DNA from: CAZAGD01 sp049699975
Lineage (GTDB): Bacteria; Desulfobacterota; SM23-61
DNA: 15,896 nt
Direction of reading: 5' to 3'
Assembly: GCA_049699975.1 (NCBI GenBank)
Contig: JBNAWB010000071.1
Coordinates: 1-15,896, forward strand
Each line of letters opens with the position of its first letter. Position 1 is the first letter of the stretch. The position numbers were made by a program, and so were the translations under genes. Shown here piece by piece: positions 6,532 to 12,702 of this stretch. The notes under the pieces are model-generated. The model ran no database searches, had not been told where the DNA came from, and saw nothing but the letters and a program-made list of their open reading frames with translations.

Positions 6532-6912
6532 GATTAGACAAATTGGGCAGAAATTAAAAATTGCGCGACAGTGAATCTTACCATCTGACCGTCGATCACT
6601 TTCTAAATTACAAGCTAATGCGGACGGGAGGGAGAGAGGCTCATTAAAATGAGGCATTTATTCTTCCATAGGTACGGGCGGGGAAGATAGTCGTCTATTT
6701 TAAAAGAAAAAAGCTATTATTCACGTTTATCTGGTGCAGGCATGCTTGTCCCCGCCGTTCTTTGCGGAAAGCAAGTGGGTAAGAGAGAAATAGTCATTTC
6801 CCAGCCGATTTTAATTTCGCCTCTCCTCCTCCCGTCCTGTCTTATCTGGCCGTGAAAATTAAAACTGTTAGACGGTCAGTCTTAACACTTATTGACTTCT
6901 GCCCCTGTCTAA
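6532..6912. repeat. Large diverged inverted repeat in the divergent intergenic region
   Basis: Two arms, about 6532-6655 and 6804-6912, are inverted copies with collinear blocks. These are TTAGACA/TGTCTAA (6534-6540, 6906-6912), GGGCAGAA/TTCTGCCC (6545-6552, 6897-6904), CTGACCGTC/GACGGTCAG (6585-6593, 6871-6879), GGACGGGAGG/CCTCCCGTCC (6622-6631, 6828-6837), GAGAGGC/GCCTCTC (6634-6640, 6819-6825) and ATTAAAAT/ATTTTAAT (6643-6650, 6808-6815). In the 148-bp centre, GGCGGGGA (6677-6684) also pairs with TCCCCGCC (6749-6756). Block order is kept while spacings differ, for example 32 versus 17 and 28 versus 33. That suggests an old inverted duplication rather than a folded RNA under tight constraint. 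The right arm ends in the plus-strand dehydrogenase promoter; the left arm lacks the matching -10. No coding region is evident inside. Confidence 0.6.
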
Positions 6913-6920
6913 ATAATAAT
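6872..6920 (+). promoter_or_regulatory. Promoter of the plus-strand acyl-CoA dehydrogenase with upstream ACGGTCAG box
   Basis: TTGACT (6892-6897), a 17-bp spacer and AATAAT (6915-6920) match the sigma-A consensus at 5 of 6 positions each, with an expected start near 6927, about 40 nt before the gene. ACGGTCAG (6872-6879) ends 12 bp upstream of the -35. It is inside AGAC-GGTCA-GTCT, a short dyad. The same octamer at the same 12-bp distance precedes the trkA promoter. This could be an activator site or a shared upstream element. Confidence 0.6.
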
Positions 6921-6968
6921 TTGGGCATCGAGTAAGAAAGAATTCAGCATCATAACCAAGGGGGAGGT

Positions 6969-8108
6969 ATGGATTTTAATTTAACGGATGAGCAGAAAGC
7001 CTTGCAAAAGATGTTACGCGATTTTGTAGCTCGGGAAGTCGTTCCCTATGTGGACAAATGGGAGGAAGAGGAGGTTTTTCCCCGAGAAGTCTTTAAAAAA
7101 TTGGCCGGCTTAGGTTTAATGGGTATGACTGCTCCGATAGAGTATGGAGGCATGGCTATTGATGCTTTGACTTCGGCCATTATCTATGAAGAACTAATGA
7201 AGGGGTATCGAGGGTTGAGTTATCTTTCTGTTCATAATCTATGTCTGGCCATCATTGCTTCCTTCGGAAATGAGCTCCAGAAAAAAAGGTGGGTTCCCCA
7301 ACTTGCTCGCGGAGAACTATTTGGGGCTTTTGCGATTACTGAGCCGAATGCTGGGTCTGATGCAGCAGCCATCCGCACCTTGGCCCAGAAGACAGGGGAT
7401 AAATATGTCCTTAAGGGAACAAAGATATTTATTTCTTGCGGCGGGGAAGCAGATGTTTATATAGTTTCCACGAAGACGAGTAAAGATAAAGGGGCGCGGG
7501 GAATATCAGTTTTTGTAGTAGAAAAAGGGATGCCCGGCTTTTCCTTCGGCAAGGTAGAGAAAAAAATAGCTATGCGGGCTTATCCCACCCGGGAATTAAT
7601 TTTTGAGGATTGTTTAGTGCCCGGAGAAAATATAATCGGGCCAGAAGATGAGGGATTTAAGATTATAATGTCCGGCTTAGATGGCGGAAGAATTAATGTA
7701 GCCGCTGGAGCAGTTGGGAATGCCCAAGCAGCCTTCGAAATAGCTCTTAAATATGCGCAGGAAAGGGTGCAATTTGGGCAGCCCATAGCTAATTTTCAGG
7801 CTATCCAATTTATGCTGGCAGATATGGCTACAGAGATCCAGGCCGCCCGTCTCTTAGTTTATCATGCGGCCTCTTTAAAAGATCGGGGTTTGCCTGTTAC
7901 CCAGGCCTCGGCCATGGCCAAGCGCTACGCCACGGACATGGCCATGAAAGTTACAGTAGATGCCGTGCAGATTCTGGGTGGATACGGAGTAATGCAAGAT
8001 TATAAAGTGGAACGGTTGATGCGCGAAGCTAAAATTGGCCAGATTGTGGAAGGGACAAATCAGATTCAAAGAATCATTATTGCCCGGGAACTTCTAAAGA
8101 GGTCTTAA
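6969..8108 (+). CDS. Acyl-CoA dehydrogenase (FAD-dependent), short-chain/butyryl-type
   Basis: The 379-residue protein is the typical length of bacterial short-chain acyl-CoA dehydrogenases. It opens with DFNLTDEQKALQKMLRDF and carries ITEPNAGSD (123-131), KIFISCGGEADVYIV (152-166), GRINVAAGAVGNAQ (240-253), RVQFGQPI (266-273), QILGGYG (334-340) and IVEGTNQIQR (359-368). E361 is the expected catalytic base of the butyryl-CoA type. The ATG follows AGGGGGAGGT closely. It stands alone on the plus strand with its own promoter, diverging from the cupin and acyl-CoA operon, and ends 11 bp from the convergent rodA stop. The substrate is probably a short linear or branched acyl-CoA. It is only distantly alike to the cluster dehydrogenase at 4563-5744, so the pair is not a recent duplication. 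Confidence 0.94.
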   Translation: MDFNLTDEQKALQKMLRDFVAREVVPYVDKWEEEEVFPREVFKKLAGLGLMGMTAPIEYGGMAIDALTSAIIYEELMKGYRGLSYLSVHNLCLAIIASFGNELQKKRWVPQLARGELFGAFAITEPNAGSDAAAIRTLAQKTGDKYVLKGTKIFISCGGEADVYIVSTKTSKDKGARGISVFVVEKGMPGFSFGKVEKKIAMRAYPTRELIFEDCLVPGENIIGPEDEGFKIIMSGLDGGRINVAAGAVGNAQAAFEIALKYAQERVQFGQPIANFQAIQFMLADMATEIQAARLLVYHAASLKDRGLPVTQASAMAKRYATDMAMKVTVDAVQILGGYGVMQDYKVERLMREAKIGQIVEGTNQIQRIIIARELLKRS

Positions 8109-8119
8109 CTTATTTAAAA

Positions 8120-9223
8120 TTATCTACTAAGTAAAAAGCGGCGCATTTCGATATTGATTAATAAGCCGACTCCGGCCATCGTCGTGATGACGGAAGTTCC
8201 CCCGTAGCTAAATAAAGGTAGAGGGATGCCTACGACGGGAACAATTCCTAAAACCATGCCGATATTGATAAAGACCTGCCAGAAAATCATGGCTGTGATG
8301 CCTACAGCCAAGAGAGTGCCTGCTCTATCTCTCGAAGCCAGGGCGATTTTTAGGCCTTTCGAGATGAGCAAAAGCATCAAAAATAATAGGAAGAGGCAGC
8401 CAATAAAACCCCATTCTTCCGCAAAAACTGAGAAAATAAAATCTGTATGCTGTTCGGGGATGAAATGTAGTTGGCTTTGGGTTCCCTTTAGGAAACCTTT
8501 CCCCCAAAATGATCCCGAACCAACGGCGATCTTTGATTGGATAATATGATAACCCGTCTTTAAAGGATCAAGATCGGGGTTGATAAAAGTCAAGAGTCGC
8601 TTTTTCTGGTATTCTTTGAGGAACTGCCAAATAAAAGGAGTTAAAACAGCGGCTCCGCCCCCTAATAATAGCCAGACTTTAAAAGGGAATCCGATAAAAG
8701 CAAACAAAGAAATAGAGATTAAGACCATCAAGACGGCTGTCCCCAAATCGGGCTGCTTAAAGACCAGAAGGACAGGTAGTCCTAAAAAAAGTAAAGCAAT
8801 AATTAGATCTCGAAGCGTATAATCAGCCTCCTCTCCCTCCCGGGTGAAAAAACGCGTTAGCGCTAAGATGAGGGCGATTTTGGTTAATTCCGAAGGCTGG
8901 AAAGAAAATAAACCCAGATGAAGCCATCTTTGGGAACCTGAAGTGAGTTTTCCCCAAAGAATAACTAAGAGGAGTAAAAGGAGACAAACGGTAAAAATTG
9001 GGTAGGCCAGACGAATAAAAAGATGGTAATCAAAAGATATGACCAGGAATAATAAGACTAAGCCCAATAGGACCCAATAAATCTGGCGCAGATAGAGATA
9101 TTTGGTATTACCTTGATGGGGATAAGTAGCGCTGTAAATACTCAAAATCCCTAAAATGCTAATAATGACCACGATAAAAATCATGGTCCAATCTATATGT
9201 AAGAACAGCCGCCGGTCAAACAT
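8120..9223 (-). CDS. rodA: RodA, SEDS peptidoglycan glycosyltransferase
   Basis: The 367-residue polytopic membrane protein belongs to the SEDS family, which polymerises lipid II into glycan strands for cell elongation with PBP2. About ten hydrophobic segments are visible. FQPSELTK (108-115) is a family landmark, PEQHTDFIFSVFAEEWG (256-272) contains D261, at the position of the essential extracellular aspartate, and GIVPVVGIPLPLFSYGGTS (326-344) is the C-terminal RodA/FtsW signature. The order in mreD-PBP2-rodA and the VGIPLPLFSYGG form favour RodA over FtsW or SpoVE. ATG follows the PBP2 stop after three bases, with GGAAAAGAGAT as ribosome binding site, so translation is coupled. Confidence 0.94.
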   Translation of the reverse strand: MFDRRLFLHIDWTMIFIVVIISILGILSIYSATYPHQGNTKYLYLRQIYWVLLGLVLLFLVISFDYHLFIRLAYPIFTVCLLLLLLVILWGKLTSGSQRWLHLGLFSFQPSELTKIALILALTRFFTREGEEADYTLRDLIIALLFLGLPVLLVFKQPDLGTAVLMVLISISLFAFIGFPFKVWLLLGGGAAVLTPFIWQFLKEYQKKRLLTFINPDLDPLKTGYHIIQSKIAVGSGSFWGKGFLKGTQSQLHFIPEQHTDFIFSVFAEEWGFIGCLFLLFLMLLLISKGLKIALASRDRAGTLLAVGITAMIFWQVFINIGMVLGIVPVVGIPLPLFSYGGTSVITTMAGVGLLINIEMRRFLLSR

Positions 9224-9226
9224 GAT

Positions 9227-11095
9227 CTATCTCTTTTCCGCAACTTCTGCTTCAGGCCTTTGGGCGATTCTAATTTGTTCTGGGACTTTCTTTTTTTGCC
9301 CCTGATAAGCGGCCAACACTTGTCGGGCAATAGGGGCGGCGGCAGCTCCCCCGTGTCCTCCGTGCTCGACTAACACGACTACAGTAATTTGGGGGTTATG
9401 AAGAGGAGCAAAACAAGCAAACCAGGCATGATCCTTATATTCAGCCTCCAGAGATTCTCCGCGGCCTTCTCTTCTTTGAATAACTTGCGCAGTTCCTGTC
9501 TTCCCCGCTACATCAAAACCTTCTACTCGAGCTCTACTACCCGTACCACCGGGGGAATTGACGACACCCCAGAGGGCTTCGTTTATCAGTCTATAAGTCT
9601 CTGGAGAAATACTCAGTATTTTCTCTTGGCGCGGATAAAATTCTTGGAGTATTTCTCCATGAGGGGCCTGCACAAATTTCAAGATCCGCGGGCGATAATA
9701 TCTCCCCCCATTGGCAATTGCGGAAAGAGTGCAGGCTATCTGCAATGGAGTTACCAAGTTGTATCCCTGGCCAATAGCGATAGACAAATTTTCGCCTGGT
9801 TGCCAGGGAATTCCCCATCGCTTCATTTTCCAAGAAGAAGTGGGGATAAGACCTGGCTTTTCGTTTCCTAAAGGGAAACCAGTAATTCTGCCTAAACCCA
9901 AGCCTAAAGCGTATTTGGCTAAACGATCAACTCCTAATTTCAAACCCAAGTTATAAAAATAGACATCGCAAGATTCCACTATAGCCCGGCGTAAATTTAC
10001 TAGGCCATGACCTTCTTTCCGCCAACAGAGATATTCTCGGTTGCCGAAAGAAAAGCTTCCCGGGCAATGAAAGGAGGTTTGGGGGGTGATTAATCCTTCT
10101 TCTAAAGCAGCTATGGCCGTAATGATCTTATAAACTGAACCTGGAGGGTATTGACCTTGGGTAGCCCGATTTTGCAGAGGTCGAGCAGGATTAGATATAA
10201 GATAACGCCAGTATTCGGGCGATACACCCCGAGCAAAAAAATTAGGGTTAAAATCAGGCTTGCTAACCATAGCCAAAATATCCCCATTTTGAGGATCCAT
10301 GGCTACTAAAGCTCCCCTTTTACCCGCCATGGCTTCTTCCGCCGCCTTTTGCAGTTCCAGATCCAGAGTTAAAAATAAATTATTCCCTGGATTTGGTTCA
10401 ACATATCCCAAGACTCTTACTTTGCGGCCCAAGGCATTTACCTCTATTTGGCGTCCGCCCGGTTCGCCCATAAGTTCAAGCTCAAATTTCTGCTCAACCC
10501 CATACTTGCCTACCATATAGCCTATTTTATGATTACTATACTCTTCTTTTTCCAATTCTTCCTGGCTTATCTCTCCTAAATATCCAATGAGATGGGCAGC
10601 GAGGTTTTGATAAGGATAATTACGTCTGATTACCATATCCACCATAACTCCTGGCAGTTCTAAACGTCTGGTTTCTATAGCGGCCAACTCCTCGCGGGAG
10701 ATATTAGTTTTAATTTTTAGGGGATGAGCTGGGGACAAATTCTTAGAACCATCCAAGCGCGCCCAGAGCTTTTCTGGGCTCATAGAGAGTGCCCTACTCA
10801 GAATATGAATGGTGGGTCCTACATCGCGTACATCCTGGCGGAATAAAGAGACATCAAAAGAAGGAAAGCTTTCCACCAAGGGAAATCCCTGGCGATCATA
10901 TATTATACCTCGGGGAGCCGGAATTTCCTGTATCCGCAGGCGATTATTCTCGGCCAGATTTTTAAAATACTCCCCTTGCCAAATTTGTAATTGATAAAGT
11001 CGGAAAATAAGGAGGGCAAAAATGCAGACGATAATTATATTTGCCCAATAAAAACCTTTGTTAATCTCTATTGGCCCGTTTTTCTCAAAAGGCAT
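9227..11095 (-). CDS. mrdA: Penicillin-binding protein 2 (transpeptidase of elongation)
   Basis: This class B penicillin-binding protein cross-links peptidoglycan during elongation as partner of RodA. From the ATG at 11095 it has 622 residues. One membrane anchor spans about 19-34 (NIIIVCIFALLIFRLY), then comes the pedestal with NNRLR and PAPRGIIYDRQG. The transpeptidase motifs are all present: SVYK with the active-site S320 and K323, SCD at 375-377, and KTGT at 532-535. The GQGYNLVTPLQ segment typical of PBP2 is also there. Alternative starts are GTG at 11107, which overlaps the mreD stop as GTGA, or TTG at 11140; neither has a clearly better ribosome binding site. The C-terminal tail, about 25 residues, is charged and probably unstructured. 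It is co-transcribed with mreD and rodA. Confidence 0.94.
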   Translation of the reverse strand: MPFEKNGPIEINKGFYWANIIIVCIFALLIFRLYQLQIWQGEYFKNLAENNRLRIQEIPAPRGIIYDRQGFPLVESFPSFDVSLFRQDVRDVGPTIHILSRALSMSPEKLWARLDGSKNLSPAHPLKIKTNISREELAAIETRRLELPGVMVDMVIRRNYPYQNLAAHLIGYLGEISQEELEKEEYSNHKIGYMVGKYGVEQKFELELMGEPGGRQIEVNALGRKVRVLGYVEPNPGNNLFLTLDLELQKAAEEAMAGKRGALVAMDPQNGDILAMVSKPDFNPNFFARGVSPEYWRYLISNPARPLQNRATQGQYPPGSVYKIITAIAALEEGLITPQTSFHCPGSFSFGNREYLCWRKEGHGLVNLRRAIVESCDVYFYNLGLKLGVDRLAKYALGLGLGRITGFPLGNEKPGLIPTSSWKMKRWGIPWQPGENLSIAIGQGYNLVTPLQIACTLSAIANGGRYYRPRILKFVQAPHGEILQEFYPRQEKILSISPETYRLINEALWGVVNSPGGTGSRARVEGFDVAGKTGTAQVIQRREGRGESLEAEYKDHAWFACFAPLHNPQITVVVLVEHGGHGGAAAAPIARQVLAAYQGQKKKVPEQIRIAQRPEAEVAEKR

Positions 11096-11103
11096 ACTTA
11101 GTC

Positions 11104-11613
11104 TCACATCTCGGCCGGAGATTCTTGAGGCCGCTGCCAAAATATTTTCTTGAGAAAATCAAAAAGAGGCCAGGCGCAAGCGCAAGTCATCGCCATCTGG
11201 GGCGCCCACCATTTTATCTCCGGCAAAGAATAACTTTGCCAAATTCCTATGGCAAATAAAAAAAAAGGCAAGCTGAGATATTGAAAAATTAAGGCTGAGC
11301 CTAAAAGGCTCATTTGCATTATCTTGGTTTCCCCTAAAATCAAGATCTTTTCTAAAAGCTTGATCAAGAAAAAAACGGCTAAATAAATTGTGGAAAATAG
11401 ACCAAAGGGACTCCCTGATAAAGAATCATAAAAAAGGCCGCCGGCTAAAGTCTTGATAGCCCCCGGCCAGAGCGAGTTATAAATGCCCAAATAAGTGATC
11501 AAAATAAGCATAAGATCAGGTTTTAAATAATTGGGAAATATTTCGCTTACAATTGCTGATTGGCAGATGGCTAAAAAGTAAATTACGATAACAATTAAAA
11601 AAAATTTAGCCAT
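11104..11613 (-). CDS. mreD: MreD, rod-shape-determining membrane protein
   Basis: The 169-residue protein has about five hydrophobic segments and the usual MreD size. Recognisable family features are the N-terminal helix FLIVIVIYFLAICQS, PNYLKPDLMLILITYLGIYNS (27-47) and GLFYDSLSGSPFGLFSTIYLAVF (59-81), where the YD...PFG pattern is characteristic. MreD belongs to the elongasome with MreB, MreC, PBP2 and RodA. The ribosome binding site is weak (AAAGGC eleven bases before ATG). The gene heads the mreD-mrdA-rodA operon. Unusually, mreC is not directly upstream: the preceding gene is a nuclease-like protein. Confidence 0.85.
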   Translation of the reverse strand: MAKFFLIVIVIYFLAICQSAIVSEIFPNYLKPDLMLILITYLGIYNSLWPGAIKTLAGGLFYDSLSGSPFGLFSTIYLAVFFLIKLLEKILILGETKIMQMSLLGSALIFQYLSLPFFLFAIGIWQSYSLPEIKWWAPQMAMTCACAWPLFDFLKKIFWQRPQESPAEM

Positions 11614-11659
11614 AAATATCTTAGCCTTTAAAGCCGCCAGCTCGCTTTCTATAAATTAT

Positions 11660-11674
11660 TTCGGAATTTCCGAA
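11660..11674. promoter_or_regulatory. 15-bp palindrome upstream of mreD
   Basis: TTCGGAATTTCCGAA has perfect 7-bp arms around one central base and lies 46 bp upstream of the mreD start. A TATAGA/TAATTT -10-like stretch follows on the minus strand. No good -35 hexamer was found. Its position and symmetry fit a repressor or activator site for the elongation operon, which is inference. Confidence 0.35.
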
Positions 11675-11748
11675 TGCAGCCTTAACCATAACGTTTATTC
11701 CACCCCTTAATAGTTAGCCTTCTTAGTCTTCGGCCTTTTGGCCTTTTC

Positions 11749-12630
11749 CTAATTCAAAGAAAGATAATGCTGAAGGCATAACCCCAGATTGCGAATAATT
11801 GATCCTTTGCTGCCGAAGATATAAATATGCGGAGCAAAGAAGAAGACCTCTTGCCCAATTCTCTGGCGCTGCCCCAAAAGTTCTTTGGGCCCTACTTCTT
11901 GAACTTTTTGTTCAGCTTCAAAAATAGGGATTATTTTATCTATAAGGCGTAATTCAGTATCGACAAAGAAAAGGGCTATTTGCGGGCTTAGATCTTTAAC
12001 TCTACTTAGGAATTCATGAACCTCATCCCCCTCAATATTTTTGGGAGGAGAAGATTTGACTTCCAAGTATAATAATCTTCCTTCTAAAGAAGCTACCACA
12101 TCGTAATCCCCTCCATGGCGACTTCCTTTACAGCGTAAACCAAAGAGGGCCGGGCAATAAAATTCTCTTTTGAACACTTCCGCCATAAACCATTCCAGTG
12201 TAGGACCAAGGCTGGAGGGCTTATTAAGGCATATAAAAAAATCATTCTCCGAATTTGATTGGACTAAGCCCATTTGCCTAAGGTACCGAAGATATTTTTT
12301 ACCGGTCTCGGGCGTAGAAAAACGAATCACTTCCGCAACCCGAAAATGACCGGGACAGTTTATTATTTCCCGGAGAAAAAGGCGAAAGGAATATTTCTTA
12401 AAAAGTTCATAAAATATTTTTTTTTCTTTTTCTGGAAAAGTTGGCGGGAAGAATAGATTATGAACAGGGTTTTCGCGGAAGTGATGTATTCCTCGTCTTT
12501 TTAACATGCCGCGTAATTCTTGCAGATCAGCTAAGTGGCTTTCTTTTAAAGATAAAACCTCCTGGCGAAGTTTCTCTATCTCCTTTTTTAGTTCTGCTAT
12601 GGTAAATTTTGTCTTAGGGCTCACGCCCAT
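11749..12630 (-). CDS. Coiled-coil, winged-helix and PD-(D/E)XK nuclease-like protein
   Basis: I do not recognise a named family for this 293-residue protein. Residues 8-45 form a charged amphipathic helix (TIAELKKEIEKLRQEVLSLK), probably a coiled coil. Residues about 80-135 look like a winged helix, with RVAEVIRFSTPETGKKYLRYLRQMGLV as helix-turn-helix and FFICL as wing. Residues 140-225 have the order of a PD-(D/E)XK core: E146 in a helix (TLEWFMAE), D175/D177 in GGDYDVVA, and E190-x-K192 in YLEVKSS. That is the E...D...ExK set of Mg-dependent nucleases. There is no methyltransferase, helicase or antitoxin beside it. The ATG has no evident Shine-Dalgarno, and the gene contains an A9 run at 12417-12425. 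It is likely a DNA-binding nuclease or a degenerate scaffold. Confidence 0.75.
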   Translation of the reverse strand: MGVSPKTKFTIAELKKEIEKLRQEVLSLKESHLADLQELRGMLKRRGIHHFRENPVHNLFFPPTFPEKEKKIFYELFKKYSFRLFLREIINCPGHFRVAEVIRFSTPETGKKYLRYLRQMGLVQSNSENDFFICLNKPSSLGPTLEWFMAEVFKREFYCPALFGLRCKGSRHGGDYDVVASLEGRLLYLEVKSSPPKNIEGDEVHEFLSRVKDLSPQIALFFVDTELRLIDKIIPIFEAEQKVQEVGPKELLGQRQRIGQEVFFFAPHIYIFGSKGSIIRNLGLCLQHYLSLN

Positions 12631-12668
12631 AGTTGTTTTGAAATGGCAAGTCCTTTAATTTATTATTA

Positions 12669-12697
12669 AATATATAATTAATTGATGGAAAAAACAA
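12669..12697 (-). promoter_or_regulatory. Candidate promoter of the nuclease-like gene
   Basis: Minus strand TTGTTT (12692-12697), a 17-bp spacer and TATATT (12669-12674). The -10 matches at 5 of 6, the -35 only at 3 of 6. It lies in the 72-bp gap after trkH, in very AT-rich DNA, so this is tentative; read-through from trkH is the alternative. Confidence 0.35.
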
Positions 12698-12702
12698 CGA
12701 AA

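Noticed and set aside
6532..6912. 6S RNA or other known structured RNA in the large inverted repeat
   Set aside because: It is about twice the length of 6S RNA, the paired blocks have unequal spacing, and no familiar RNA motif is recognisable.
9389..9871. 160-codon open frame on the plus strand
   Set aside because: It is antisense to the PBP2 transpeptidase domain, whose motifs are intact; the frame has no recognisable domain.
11720..11745. GGCC-TTTT-GGCC hairpin after the nuclease-like gene as a terminator
   Set aside because: The stem is only 4 bp, and the T-rich tail is on the plus strand, the wrong strand for the neighbouring genes.
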